This document shows, piece after piece, positions 27,261 to 36,369 of a stretch of 64,000 bases of DNA (the first letter of the stretch is position 1; each line of letters begins with the position of its first letter). Source of the stretch: Lautropia mirabilis (GTDB taxonomy: Bacteria > Pseudomonadota > Gammaproteobacteria > Burkholderiales > Burkholderiaceae_E); assembly GCF_900637555.1 (NCBI RefSeq), contig NZ_LR134378.1:754001-818000 (forward strand), written 5' to 3'. The position numbers were made by a program, and so were the translations under genes. The notes beneath the pieces were generated by a model. That model made no database searches, was not told the origin of the DNA, and saw only the letters and a program-made list of their open reading frames with translations.

Positions 27261-27920
27261 ATGAGCCAGCCCAGCGCCTTCGCGCGTCGTATCGTATCGT
27301 CTGCCGTGCTTGCAGCCACCCTGGGGCTGAGCGGCTGCTTTGGACTGGCCGTCACCGGCGCCGCCATCGGTACGGTGGCCGTGCTGGATCGTCGTTCCAT
27401 CGGTGCCCAGACCGAGGACGAGACCATCGAGCTGCGCGGCGCCCGCGTGCTCAACGAGAGCGTCAACAAGGATCCGATGGCGTCGGTGTCCATCACCAGC
27501 TTCAACCGGCGCGCGCTGCTGACCGGTCAGGTGCCCACTGAAGAGATGCGTGCCCAGGCCGAAGAGATCGTCCGCACCCGGGTGCCCAACATCAAGGACA
27601 TCTACAACGAGGTCGAGATCAAGCCGGTTGAAGACTTCGCCGCCAGCGCCCGGGATTCTTCCCTGACAGCGCGGGTGAAGGCCGGTCTGGTGCGTGAGCG
27701 CAACGTCACCGCCAGCGCCATCAAGGTGGTGACCGAGCGCAACGTCGTCTACCTGATGGGTGTGGTCACGCACGAGGAAGGCCAGCGTGCCGCCATCGTG
27801 GCTTCGCAGGTCTCGGGCGTCAGCAAGGTCGTCACGCTGTTCGAGTACGTCACCGATGCCGAGCTGTCGCGCATCCTGGGGACTGACCGGCCCGAGAATC
27901 AGAAAGGCCAGGGCAAGTAA
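27261..27920 (+). CDS. dolP: Dual BON-domain lipoprotein DolP (YraP)
   Basis: The 219-residue outer-membrane lipoprotein has a lipobox in LGLSGCFG and two BON domains (about 55-120 and 130-200) binding anionic phospholipid. In E. coli DolP supports outer-membrane integrity and BAM function. Motifs include SVSITSFNRRALLTGQVPTE and VVTERNVVYLMGVVTHEEG. AGGAG lies six bases before the ATG. diaA, which usually separates yraN from dolP in enterobacteria, is absent here. Confidence 0.93.
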   Translation: MSQPSAFARRIVSSAVLAATLGLSGCFGLAVTGAAIGTVAVLDRRSIGAQTEDETIELRGARVLNESVNKDPMASVSITSFNRRALLTGQVPTEEMRAQAEEIVRTRVPNIKDIYNEVEIKPVEDFAASARDSSLTARVKAGLVRERNVTASAIKVVTERNVVYLMGVVTHEEGQRAAIVASQVSGVSKVVTLFEYVTDAELSRILGTDRPENQKGQGK

Positions 27921-27963
27921 GCAGGCCCCGAAACGAGTGATCGGGTGACGCGGGCGGCTAACT

Positions 27964-28004
27964 CCCGCGCCCCGGGGTGTACCGCCCGCGCCCCGGGTTT
28001 ACCG
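27964..28004. repeat. Two-copy GC-rich direct repeat
   Basis: Two near-identical tandem copies of CCCGCGCCCCGGG followed by TGTACCG or TTTACCG, between dolP and the convergent histidine kinase gene. Function unknown. Confidence 0.7.
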
Positions 28005-28100
28005 CTCGAACCATCACGTTGCCGAGACGACCCGTCCGTCCGGACGGTCATTTGCCGGGAGCATGCGCCAGGCCATGTTCCGATCCGGAACGTTGCCCCT

Positions 28101-29669
28101 TCACGCCGCCGGCAGCGTCACCTCCGCCCGCAGACCGTGGGCCTGGCCCACGGCATCATCCAGTCGCAACCGCCCCTTCAGGTTGCCCACCAGCGTGTCC
28201 ACGATGGACAGCCCCAGTCCCGAGCCGCTCTCACCCGTGCCCAGCACCCGGTAGAACGGATCGACGACCCGCGCACGCTCCGCGGCCGGAATGCCGGGGC
28301 CATTGTCCTGCACGGCCATCACCACCTCAGCACCGCGCCGATCCACCCACAGATCGATCTGGCCGCCCACTGGTGTGTAGCGGATGGCGTTGTCCGCCAG
28401 GTTGCGCAGCAGCGTGTACAGCGCCATCTCGTCGGCGCTAACCCGAATCCGTTCGTCCGCCTCGGCATCGTGGGTGACGCCGGGGGCCGCGCTGATGCCC
28501 AGATTGAGCCCCTTCTGATCCGCCAGCGGCAGCAGGTCCTCCAGCACGCGGCGCATCACTGGCAGGACGGCCACGGCAGCAGGGACGGAAGCCGCTGTGG
28601 CAGCAGCCTGCCCCTGACCCCAACGCGCATTCTGTGCCCGCGCCAGCAGCAGAAGTTGCTCCAGCAGGTGCCGACTGCGCCGGATGCCGGCCTGCAGCGT
28701 CTCCAGACGCTCGGTCGCCTCGGGGGACATCGGGGCTGCATGCAGCCGTTCGGCCTGCAGCGACAGGGCGGCCAGCGGAGAGCGCAGCTCGTGCGCCGCG
28801 TCAGCGACGAAGCGACGCTGGCTTTCCATGGCGGCACCCGTGCGGCCTAGCAGTCCGTTGATGGCGTTCACGAAGGGCCGAAGCTCGGTGGGCAGATCGG
28901 TCTTCGGCAGCGGCTGCAGGTCGTTTTCCTGACGGGCATTGACTGTACGGGACAGCTCCGCCAGCGGCCGCAGCATCAGTCGGATCAGCATCAGCATCAC
29001 CGCCAGCAGCACGGGCACCAGCAACAGCAGGGGCAGCGTGGCGTAGAGTGCGCTCTGGCGGGCAATCTGATCACGGATGCGGGTTTCCTGCGAAACGGCG
29101 ATGCGGCTGCCATCGCGCAGGCGATGCACATAGACCCGGTAATCCAGATTCTGGTTCCGGAAGGCATGAAAGCCGTTCTTCAGCGTGGCCGGCAGCGGCA
29201 GGCAGCGGGCCTCGTCATCATCGTCATCTTCATCCTTGTCACGCGAGCCGGATGAACGTTTTGCATCCGATGTACGTGTCGCATCCGATGGTCTGACAGA
29301 TGTTGCTGCTCCATCATTTGCCCGCGAATCTTTCGTGGCCGTATCAGTGACGGAAGATTGCTTCCTGTCTTTCCTGTCCTGTCCGTCCTTCGACAGGGCG
29401 GGCAGGCGCTGGATGATTAGTCCTTCCTCGTCGTCATCAGTCTGCAGACAGCCCTGCACCGGCAGTGATGCGGTGACCTGACCGGATTCCGGCCCCAGCA
29501 GTTCGGCCGCCTGCTCCAGAATCTCGTCCTGAAACTCATGCACCTCGTGCAGCGTGGCCCGAAACGACAGGATGCCTGCCACGGTGGCCATGGCGGCCAC
29601 GGCCAGCGAGATGGCGCGTGCCAGACGGAACTGCAGCGACTGGCTCAGGCCTGCTTGCTCACCATCCAT
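28101..29669 (-). CDS. Sensor histidine kinase (QseC/PmrB-like) with acidic sensor insert
   Basis: This 522-residue inner-membrane kinase has TM1 at about 17-36 and TM2 at about 210-231. HAMP-like residues are followed by a dimerisation domain with the phospho-acceptor His293 in DAAHELRSPLAAL, and the ATPase domain carries N-box LRNLADNAIRYTP, G1 DNGPGIP and G2 GSGLGLSIV. The periplasmic sensor is larger than usual. It holds a disordered Ser/Thr/Lys/Asp-rich stretch (about 93-155) with an acidic run at 144-153. Acidic patches in PhoQ sense Mg2+ and cationic peptides; a similar role here is inference. The start overlaps the response-regulator gene by 25 bp, so the two are coupled. Confidence 0.9.
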   Translation of the reverse strand: MDGEQAGLSQSLQFRLARAISLAVAAMATVAGILSFRATLHEVHEFQDEILEQAAELLGPESGQVTASLPVQGCLQTDDDEEGLIIQRLPALSKDGQDRKDRKQSSVTDTATKDSRANDGAATSVRPSDATRTSDAKRSSGSRDKDEDDDDDEARCLPLPATLKNGFHAFRNQNLDYRVYVHRLRDGSRIAVSQETRIRDQIARQSALYATLPLLLLVPVLLAVMLMLIRLMLRPLAELSRTVNARQENDLQPLPKTDLPTELRPFVNAINGLLGRTGAAMESQRRFVADAAHELRSPLAALSLQAERLHAAPMSPEATERLETLQAGIRRSRHLLEQLLLLARAQNARWGQGQAAATAASVPAAVAVLPVMRRVLEDLLPLADQKGLNLGISAAPGVTHDAEADERIRVSADEMALYTLLRNLADNAIRYTPVGGQIDLWVDRRGAEVVMAVQDNGPGIPAAERARVVDPFYRVLGTGESGSGLGLSIVDTLVGNLKGRLRLDDAVGQAHGLRAEVTLPAA

Positions 29670-30310
29670 CCGGCGCCCCGTATGTTCCTGATGGCTTCGC
29701 TGCCCAGCTTCTTGCGCAGGCTGTGAATGAGGTATTCGATGGCGTTGCTTTCCACCTCCTGGCCCCAGCCGTAGATGCGGTCTTCGAGGTCGGCACGCGA
29801 GAGGATGGCGCCGGGGCGCTGCATGAGGGCGTGCAGCAGGGCAAATTCGCGGTTGGACAGACGCACGGTGGGCTGGCCCTGCCGGCTGGCCTCGTGGGTG
29901 GCGGGGTCCAGCGTGAGCAGGGCGCTGCTGAGAATGGGGTTGGCCTGGCCGCCCTGGCGACGCAGCACGGCCCGCATGCGGGCCAGCAGTTCGCTGATCT
30001 CGAAGGGCTTGAGGATGTAGTCGTCGGCGCCGGCGTCCAGTCCGGCGATGCGGTCGTCCAGGGCATCGCGGGCGGTGACGATGAGCACCGGCAGGGTCGT
30101 GGGCTGGCTGCGGATGCTGCGCAGTACCTCCAGGCCGTCACGTCCGGGCAGGCCGAGGTCCAGCAGGACGAGATCGTAGTGCTGCGTGCGCAGGGCCGTG
30201 AGGGCGCTGTTGCCGTCCTTCACCCAGTCGGCCGCCCAGGAGGCATCGTTCAGGGCGCCGTGGACGGCGTTGCCGATCATGGGGTCATCTTCGACGAGCA
30301 GGACGCGCAT
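29645..30310 (-). CDS. OmpR-family response regulator (QseB/PmrA-like)
   Basis: The 221-residue regulator has an N-terminal receiver domain with the acidic pair in VEDD, phospho-acceptor Asp in LVLLDLGLPGRDGLEV and the Lys of LKPFEISELLAR. A C-terminal winged helix (SNREFALLHALMQRPGAILSR, YLIHSLRKKLG) follows. Sequence style is that of QseB/PmrA (TctD) regulators. These bind direct repeats with 11-bp period, and such repeats occur upstream of this operon (32025-32041) and at eptA (43691-43707). The gene lies in an operon with two PepSY genes upstream and the kinase downstream. Confidence 0.93.
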   Translation of the reverse strand: MRVLLVEDDPMIGNAVHGALNDASWAADWVKDGNSALTALRTQHYDLVLLDLGLPGRDGLEVLRSIRSQPTTLPVLIVTARDALDDRIAGLDAGADDYILKPFEISELLARMRAVLRRQGGQANPILSSALLTLDPATHEASRQGQPTVRLSNREFALLHALMQRPGAILSRADLEDRIYGWGQEVESNAIEYLIHSLRKKLGSEAIRNIRGAGWMVSKQA

Positions 30311-30430
30311 GGTGCAGGGAGGCTTCGGGGTCGGGGCGGGGAGTACGTACTGGGTCAGCTGCGGCAGGCAGGGCGGCCTGCGGTTGCACCATGGCTGTGC
30401 CGGTCGGGGCTGGCCGATGTCCGGAGCGGC

Positions 30431-30961
30431 TCAGTAGTCGGCCCGGTCGGCATGGTCCTCCAGAACCTGGCCGCTCTGGGCGTCGATCGTGAGTTCGCGC
30501 AGTTCGCCGGTGGGCAGCAGGGTTTCGATGACATAACGGGGTGTGCCACGGGCACCGTCGAAGTCTGCATTCAGTGCCTTGCTGCCCGGGTGCTGCTGCT
30601 GGGCGGTGACGATGGCCTGTTTCAGGGTGATCTGCAGGGACGGGGCCTGTGTGATGCGGGGGCCCTGGGCCTTGTCGCGGATGACCTCGCCCGTGATGGG
30701 GTCGATGCGTACCTTGAAGACATGGTTGCTGGTGGTGACGACCCGTACGTCGTAGTCCATGGTGTCATCCTTGTGGCCGTCGAGGTCGGCATCGAGGGCG
30801 ATGCTGCCCGGGTGAACCTTGAGTGCGGTGTCGATGGCCTGTTCGATGTTGACCTTGACGTGCTTCGACGCCGCGATGTCGCGGATGTCGGCGGCAAGGG
30901 CGCTGCCGGCACCAGCCAGCAGGGCTGCAGCGACCAGCGCGTGCAGGGCGTTACGGTTCAT
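30431..30961 (-). CDS. Periplasmic PepSY-domain protein 2
   Basis: This 176-residue exported protein has a signal peptide ending GSALAAD and then two PepSY repeats (HPGSIALDADLDGHKDDTMD, HPGSKALNADFDGARG). PepSY domains may inhibit proteases or sense envelope state, and are common beside QseBC-type systems. GGGGAG precedes the ATG at 30961. It is exactly as long as the neighbouring PepSY protein, and both contain the same two-repeat layout, so they are tandem paralogs. Confidence 0.88.
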   Translation of the reverse strand: MNRNALHALVAAALLAGAGSALAADIRDIAASKHVKVNIEQAIDTALKVHPGSIALDADLDGHKDDTMDYDVRVVTTSNHVFKVRIDPITGEVIRDKAQGPRITQAPSLQITLKQAIVTAQQQHPGSKALNADFDGARGTPRYVIETLLPTGELRELTIDAQSGQVLEDHADRADY

Positions 30962-31339
30962 GAAACTCCCCTTGGGAAAATCCTGAAACAGATCCGGCCG
31001 GCACGTGCCATGGACAGATCCATGACATGTGTCGGGAACGGCAAAAAGTTCAAGATTACCCCAGCGGCGTATGTGGGGTACGTCAGATCCGTAACGATGT
31101 AGCGAGCTGGTGAATGGGCGCGACAGACCCGGCCGGAGGCCATTCCTGCCTGCGTGGCGTATTGCCAGCACACGGCTGGTGGCTGGCGCGAGGATGAATG
31201 ATTCCCTGCAGGTGCAAGGGGGAGCCTGCAGACACGCGGACAGGGCACAACATGCCGTTGATTCACCACGGGTGCAAGGGGCCCCTTCCCGTGAAGGGGC
31301 GCAGCGCCAGCGACCGTGGGTTTGCCGGGCTGCCCGGGA
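30962..31339. other. Spacer between the two PepSY genes
   Basis: 378 bp with no supportable gene. It contains short repeats of GTGCAAGGGG and a GC-rich inverted repeat around 31280-31300 (AAGGGGCCCCTT), which could attenuate transcription between the genes. Confidence 0.4.
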
Positions 31340-31870
31340 TCAGTCGTCCAGGTAGTTGGCCACGACCTTGCCGTTCTGGCCGTCGATGCGGACCTTGTAG
31401 ATCTGGCTGTTGGCGGTGACCACGTCGAACTCGTAGTCGGCCGTGCCGTCCTTGCGGCCTTCCAGCTCGGCCTGGAGCACCTTGCCGCCCTGATGCTGCT
31501 GCAGGGCGGTTTCCAGCGCCTGTTCGAGGCTGACGCTGGGGGCGGGCACCGGTTTGTTGCGCTGGCCATGGGGGCGGTCGGCGGTGACGTTGCCGGTCTG
31601 TGGGTCGACGATGACCTTGAAGACCTGGTTGTCGGTGGTGACGAGCTTGATCTCGTAGTCGGCGCTGCCGTTTTTGTGGGTATCGAAGTCGGCGTCGATG
31701 ACACGGGCACCGGCGTGTTTCTGCTGGGCCGCGGTGATGGCCTGCTGCAGGGTCACTTTGGCCTGGCCGAGGGCAGCGATGTCCTGCGTATCGGAGGCAA
31801 AAACGGGCGCGGCAGTGCCGATGGCGATGGCGGAGGCGGCCAGCAGGGCGGTGAGGGTGCGTTTGTTCAT
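31340..31870 (-). CDS. Periplasmic PepSY-domain protein 1
   Basis: This 176-residue exported protein has a signal peptide ending APVFASD and two PepSY repeats (residues about 35-95 and 105-170; HAGARVIDADFDTHKNGSAD, HQGGKVLQAELEGRKDGTAD). AAGGAAA precedes ATG 31870. It is the first gene of the likely operon PepSY1-PepSY2-regulator-kinase, with a candidate regulator box 155 bp upstream. A role as an accessory sensor of the kinase is inferred from position only. Confidence 0.88.
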   Translation of the reverse strand: MNKRTLTALLAASAIAIGTAAPVFASDTQDIAALGQAKVTLQQAITAAQQKHAGARVIDADFDTHKNGSADYEIKLVTTDNQVFKVIVDPQTGNVTADRPHGQRNKPVPAPSVSLEQALETALQQHQGGKVLQAELEGRKDGTADYEFDVVTANSQIYKVRIDGQNGKVVANYLDD

Positions 31871-32024
31871 GGTCGTTTCCTTGCGTCTGTGTTTTGGGTC
31901 CATGGGGTTCGGTGCAGGGGCAACCGGGTGGTTGTGGGGCGATTCCCCGAAGATTGTGGCCCGGTGTGCTGCATCGGTGCGGCAGCGTTGTTGCTGTCGA
32001 CGGGATGCATTCTGCGCGGGCAGA

Positions 32025-32041
32025 CTTAGTGGCAGGTTAGG
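32025..32041 (-). promoter_or_regulatory. Candidate PmrA/QseB-type direct repeat upstream of PepSY/two-component operon
   Basis: On the minus strand CCTAAC-CTGCC-ACTAAG forms a 6-5-6 direct repeat with 11-bp period, the architecture of PmrA/QseB boxes (YTTAAK-N5-YTTAAK). CTAA replaces TTAA in both half-sites. The same arrangement precedes eptA. A CAGAAT hexamer about 10 bp further downstream could be a weak -10. Confidence 0.4.
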
Positions 32042-32155
32042 AAACGGCGGGCTAGCAGAATTGTTGTGAACGATTGAAAAACGGGGTGATCAGACGGTAG
32101 GCGTGCATCGCACAGGCTGACGGCCGCCTGAGCCTGTCACGCTCATGAGCGAGCT

Positions 32156-33331
32156 TCACACCTGTTCGGGGTAGCTGCGCATCAGGTACTCGTTGAACAG
32201 CGGCACCGTGAAGTCGATGTCGCCGTGGGAAGGGCTGTAGATCATGCCTTTGTTGATGATCTTCGAACGTCGTGGACCAAGGCTTTGCAGGGATTCACCA
32301 AGTTTTTCTGCTACGTCGGCCGACCGGTACGGGCCTTTGCCCAGTCTTGCCATGGCAATGACATACTCGCGTTCCTTTGGCGTCAGCCGGTCGAACCTCA
32401 CCTTGAAGAAACCATTGTCAAGCTGTTCGATGGCCAGCTTTGCAGCCGCATGACTGTCGGCAAGCTCGATGCGGTTTCCGCTGGCGATCTTCCAGCATTG
32501 ATGGCCCCATTCCTGCAGAAAGTAGGGGTAGCCGTGAGTTTGTCCGAAGATGTCTTCAAGCGCTTCGTCACTGATACTGGCTCTTTCGGACAGCACAGGT
32601 TGCCGGATGGCTGCAATTGCGTCCTCTTTGCGCAAAGGGCCTACTGGCGGGTAAGCGAACAATCGCTCGGCGTAGGACTTGGCGTTTCCGGACAGTGCGG
32701 CTACCTGTGGCAGGCCGGCGCCAAAGAACAGAATCGGCAGGTTGGCCTGATTGACTCTGTGCAGCGCGACGATCAGCGCGCTCAGATCCTTGGCCGTCAG
32801 ATACTGCACCTCATCGATGAACAGCGTCCACGCCTTGCCGGCCTCTTTCGCCGCCTCGCCAACCTGTACGAACAGGTCGGCAAGGTCCAGTTCCAGATCA
32901 CCACTGTCCGCAACGCCTGGCTCAGGCTCGACCGAGATCGATGTGTCTCCATAGCTGATCCTGAAGGCAGCTGCAAAGGAACGTAGTGCCTGAAGTGCCG
33001 AATGAACCCGGGCCCGGGCTTCTTCTCTCGTCGACAGCCGGCGCAGCACCTTGTGCAGCTGCGGGGTCAACAGTTCTCCAAGTGGCTTGCTTTCCGGTGC
33101 TTCGATGTAGGATGTCAGGTGCCCGGATTCTTCGGCCAGTTCCCGGATTCGGTTCAGCAATACTGTCTTGCCCACGCCCCGCAATCCCAACAGCATCTGC
33201 GACCGGGTGGGGCGCCGGTCCAGGGTACGCTGAAGCGCCACGCTTGCATCATGGATGATGTGCTGCCGTCCGGCCAGTTCCGGTGGCTGGCTGCCGGCAC
33301 CGGGGGCAAACGGGTTTCTGATGGGGTCCAT
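32156..33331 (-). CDS. AAA+ ATPase with C-terminal winged-helix-like domain
   Basis: This 391-residue cytosolic ATPase has Walker A GLRGVGKT and Walker B LFIDEVQYL (residues about 49 and 170). The ORC/Cdc6-like AAA_16 or STAND layout is seen, with an opening NPFAPGAGSQPPELAGR typical of a widespread but uncharacterised family. The C-terminal 90 residues (LTPKEREYVIAMARLG, RSADVAEKLGESLQSLG) look like a winged helix that could bind DNA. Codon composition is AT-richer than in neighbours, suggesting transfer. The gene is solitary. Twenty-five bp upstream of its ATG lies a phased palindrome array, a plausible target for this protein or another regulator. No partner is encoded nearby. Confidence 0.85.
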   Translation of the reverse strand: MDPIRNPFAPGAGSQPPELAGRQHIIHDASVALQRTLDRRPTRSQMLLGLRGVGKTVLLNRIRELAEESGHLTSYIEAPESKPLGELLTPQLHKVLRRLSTREEARARVHSALQALRSFAAAFRISYGDTSISVEPEPGVADSGDLELDLADLFVQVGEAAKEAGKAWTLFIDEVQYLTAKDLSALIVALHRVNQANLPILFFGAGLPQVAALSGNAKSYAERLFAYPPVGPLRKEDAIAAIRQPVLSERASISDEALEDIFGQTHGYPYFLQEWGHQCWKIASGNRIELADSHAAAKLAIEQLDNGFFKVRFDRLTPKEREYVIAMARLGKGPYRSADVAEKLGESLQSLGPRRSKIINKGMIYSPSHGDIDFTVPLFNEYLMRSYPEQV

Positions 33332-33670
33332 GGTTGATGATCTGGAACGGGGGACTATACTAGAATATAGCGGACTATACCGAAGTATAAGGCAGTATAC
33401 TTATGTATAACTCAATCGAGTTATACTTGATTATACATTACTATGCTTTGGTATAGACGTCGCAATTTTTGCCTGGTAGCCTGCCTGATCGACAATGATG
33501 CAGGTGAGACTGGGGCGCCCCCGCGTTCACAGGCTTTTGCAGGGGCTCCCGTCATGTCCTGCCCAGCCAGTCCGTCCGGTCGCCACGGCCGGCCGTCATT
33601 CGGGAACCCCCTGATCGGCGGATGGTCGTTCATCCTGGCGCCAACCCGAAAGCCCGGGGGAGCCAGCCCA
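33332..33670. other. Intergenic region with palindrome array, AAA ATPase / lipA
   Basis: The left third is the AT-rich array described separately (33356-33455). The remaining 215 bp before the lipA stop codon are GC-rich with no recognised gene or terminator. Confidence 0.5.
33356..33455. repeat. Phased array of TATAC-N4-GTATA palindromes
   Basis: Five 14-bp dyads with consensus TATAC-N4-GTATA start at 33356, 33376, 33396, 33422 and 33442, giving spacings of 20, 20, 26 and 20 bp. Where the phase breaks (33405-33426) the sequence is a perfect inverted repeat with 9-bp arms (GTATAACTC/GAGTTATAC) around AATC. The array is strikingly AT-rich against its surroundings. It sits immediately upstream of the AAA ATPase start codon. 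It looks like a multi-operator or iteron-type binding region. Confidence 0.9.
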
Positions 33671-34834
33671 TCAGACTGGTGTGCAGTCCAATTTATCGCT
33701 GGATTTCACACTGTTGCGCACGGCCTCCTCGGCCTGCATGTCGGCGTGGTAGGAACTGCGCACCATGGCGCCCACGGCGGCGTGCTGGAAGCCCATCTCG
33801 TAGGCCTTTTCCTCGAACATCTTGAAGGTCTCGGGCGTGACGTAGCGCTCCACCGGCAGGTGGTGCCGGGTGGGAGCCAGGTACTGGCCGATGGTGAGAC
33901 GGTCGATGTCATGCGCGCGCATGTCGCGCATCACCTGCAGGATTTCCTCATCGGTCTCGCCCAGGCCCACCATCAGGCCGGACTTGCTGGGTACGTCGGG
34001 CTTGCGGGCCTTGAAGTCCTTCAGGAGCTTCAGCGAGTGCTCGTAATTGGCGCCCGGACGGGCCTGCTTGTACAGGCGCGGCACCGTTTCCAGGTTGTGG
34101 TTCATCACGTCCGGCGGCGTGGCTTCCAGGATGTCCAGCGCCTTGTCCAGACGGCCGCGGAAATCGGGCACCAGCACCTCGATCTGGGTGCTGGGCGAGT
34201 GCTCGCGGATCATCCGGATGCAGTCGGCGTAGTGGCCGGCGCCGCCATCGCGCAGGTCGTCGCGGTCGACGGAGGTGATGACAACGTACTTGAGGCGCAG
34301 CGCCTTCACGCTCATCGCCAGGTTGTAGGGCTCCTCGGTGTCCAGCGGGTCGGGGCGGCCATGGCCCACGTCACAGAACGGACAGCGGCGGGTGCACTTG
34401 TCGCCCATGATCATGAACGATGCGGTGCCCTTGCCGAAGCATTCGCCGATGTTCGGGCAGGAGGCCTCCTCGCAGACCGTGTGCAGCTTGTGGTCGCGCA
34501 GGATCTCCTTCATCTCGTAGAAGCGGCTGCCCAGCTTGGGGGCCGGCTTGCGGATCCAGTCCGGCTTGCGCAGCATGTCCTTGATCGGAATGATCTTGAT
34601 GGGAATGCGCGAGGTCTTGGCTTCGCCCTTCTGCTTCTGGCGCGGGTCGATGGCCGGGGTGGCGGCGCCCTGGTTGGCCGCGGCGCGCGCGGTGATGCCG
34701 GAGGCCGAGGCCGCCGTGCCCTGGGGGGCGCCATCCCGGGTCGTGACGGGAGGCTGCGACGCGGTGTCGGTCTGCGAGGGCGCGGCAGGGGCCGGGGCGG
34801 AACGGGCGGTCAGTGAGCTGTCGACGAGATCCAT
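33671..34834 (-). CDS. lipA: Lipoyl synthase
   Basis: LipA is a radical-SAM enzyme inserting two sulfurs into protein-bound octanoyl groups. The radical-SAM cluster motif CTRRCPFC and the auxiliary cluster [12 protein letters not shown] are both present, as is the C-terminal RSSYHADMQ with the serine ligand. The 387-residue protein has an unusual Ala/Thr/Gln-rich N-terminal extension of about 75 residues before the conserved KPDWIRKP core. ATG 34834 follows AAGGAT. It lies 7 bp after lipB, in the lipoylation operon. Confidence 0.97.
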   Translation of the reverse strand: MDLVDSSLTARSAPAPAAPSQTDTASQPPVTTRDGAPQGTAASASGITARAAANQGAATPAIDPRQKQKGEAKTSRIPIKIIPIKDMLRKPDWIRKPAPKLGSRFYEMKEILRDHKLHTVCEEASCPNIGECFGKGTASFMIMGDKCTRRCPFCDVGHGRPDPLDTEEPYNLAMSVKALRLKYVVITSVDRDDLRDGGAGHYADCIRMIREHSPSTQIEVLVPDFRGRLDKALDILEATPPDVMNHNLETVPRLYKQARPGANYEHSLKLLKDFKARKPDVPSKSGLMVGLGETDEEILQVMRDMRAHDIDRLTIGQYLAPTRHHLPVERYVTPETFKMFEEKAYEMGFQHAAVGAMVRSSYHADMQAEEAVRNSVKSSDKLDCTPV

Positions 34835-34841
34835 GGGCGAA

Positions 34842-35723
34842 TTATCCTTCAATGGCGGCGGCCAGTGCCTTGCCCAGGGCAAGCGCCAGCGCATCGAGAT
34901 CGAGGTCCTGGGAAAGGGCGGCCTGCCGATGGATATCGGTCATCTGCAGGTTGCGGAATCCGCAGGGGTTGATTCTATGGAAAGGTGAAAGGTCCATCTG
35001 CCCGTTCAGCGCCAGCCCGTGATAGGAAAAGCCGTGGCTGGTCTTCAGGCCGATGGAGGCGATCTTGGCCACGCCAGCGGCCGGCCGGGCATGGCGCGCG
35101 TGGACGTGGTGCGGTCCGGACACGGGGGGCGTGACGGTACCGGCGGGCCATTGTGCCGCGCCATCGGCTGGCTGTACAGGGCCGTTCTGTCCGGGCAGGA
35201 CGTAGATGCCGGGCGCCCCTTCCTGCCGGAAGGCGGTGATGCCGTACTGGCTCAGGCAATCGATCAGCGCATCCTCGATGCGTTCGACCAGGGTGCGGAT
35301 GCCCAGTCGGCGGGCCCGCAGGTCCAGCATCAGGTAGGCCATGATCTGGCCGGGGCCGTGATAGGTGATCTGACCGCCTCGCTCCGTGGGCACCACCGGG
35401 ATGTCGCCGGCATTGAGCAGGTGCTCGGGCTGGCTGTTCATGCCCAGCGTGAAGACGGGCGGATGCTGCATCAGCCAGATCTCGTCGCCGGCCGTGGCGG
35501 CCTCGGCCAGGTCCGGCCAGTCGCGCCGCAGGGATGCCTCTCCGGTACCGGGCACGATGGCGGGTGTGGCAGCAGGCGGGGCTCCGCCCGCCAGGGCCGC
35601 CTTGCGCGCTGCCTGCCGTGCCGCCGTCCATTCCCGCATGCGCGTCAGGGCGTCCGTGTAGGGCACGGTGCCCAGCAGGCGCAGGCGGATGGAAGGGAGG
35701 GCATGGGAGCGGGCGTCCGTCAT
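34842..35723 (-). CDS. lipB: Octanoyl-[ACP]:protein N-octanoyltransferase
   Basis: LipB moves octanoyl from acyl carrier protein to lipoyl domains, providing the LipA substrate. The signature [20 protein letters not shown], the lysine region AKIASIGLK and the catalytic cysteine in NPCG are visible. At 293 residues it is about 80 longer than E. coli LipB. There is an Ala-rich insert at about 35-65 and a Pro/Gly insert at about 180-215 near the substrate-binding loop. The order ybeD-lipB-lipA is conserved. Confidence 0.95.
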   Translation of the reverse strand: MTDARSHALPSIRLRLLGTVPYTDALTRMREWTAARQAARKAALAGGAPPAATPAIVPGTGEASLRRDWPDLAEAATAGDEIWLMQHPPVFTLGMNSQPEHLLNAGDIPVVPTERGGQITYHGPGQIMAYLMLDLRARRLGIRTLVERIEDALIDCLSQYGITAFRQEGAPGIYVLPGQNGPVQPADGAAQWPAGTVTPPVSGPHHVHARHARPAAGVAKIASIGLKTSHGFSYHGLALNGQMDLSPFHRINPCGFRNLQMTDIHRQAALSQDLDLDALALALGKALAAAIEG

Positions 35724-35787
35724 CGGGGCGGTGGCAATGGGAAGGTCAGGCTACGGGATGGCGGGCGAGGACGTCGCCCGAGGGGGG

Positions 35788-36105
35788 TCAGATCAGGTAC
35801 GAGACCTGCGGCAGGGCCGACAGTTCGCGGTACAGGTCGTCCAGCTGCTGGCGCGAATGGGCGGTGAAGGTGGCCGTGAGCGACAGGTAGTTGCCGCCCT
35901 TGGAATGGCGCACGTCCAGGGTCTTGGGGTCGAAGTCGGCAATGTGCCGGCCCAGGACGTCGGCGATGGTCTCCGTGAAGCCGGGTTCGTTCTTGCCCAT
36001 GACCTTCAGCGGAAACTCCATGGGGAACTGCAGCGGGTCGACGGCAGACGGCTCGGCCGGGACGGCTTCGTTGGTCAGGTGCTCGGGGTGCTTGGGATCG
36101 GTCAT
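35788..36105 (-). CDS. ybeD: DUF493 family protein YbeD
   Basis: This 105-residue member of the ACT-like DUF493 family has PMEFPLKVMGKNEPGFTETI and SKGGNYLSLTATFTAHSRQQ. The family is linked by neighbourhood to lipoate metabolism, but its molecular role is unknown. ATG 36105 was chosen over the longer frame to 36252 since the extra residues are not family-like. Confidence 0.92.
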   Translation of the reverse strand: MTDPKHPEHLTNEAVPAEPSAVDPLQFPMEFPLKVMGKNEPGFTETIADVLGRHIADFDPKTLDVRHSKGGNYLSLTATFTAHSRQQLDDLYRELSALPQVSYLI

Positions 36106-36369
36106 CTCGGGGGGGGCAATGAATGGGGAAAGGGAGAGTTTGCCACCTTCGGCATGCACCCGGGCGGATGTGAAGGGCTGGTCAGGGGCTTGATGAGCCA
36201 ACCCGAACCGCAGGCCCAGTCGGATGTGCGGTCCGGCGCATGGCTGGCACATGGTCAGACGCAGTGCCGGGTGGCCTGCTCAGGTGCAAGATCAGGCAGA
36301 GCCGGTCAGTCAGCCCGGCGCGGGACGCCTCGGGGCGATGGACGCAGGAACGTCCCGCGTGCACCGGTC

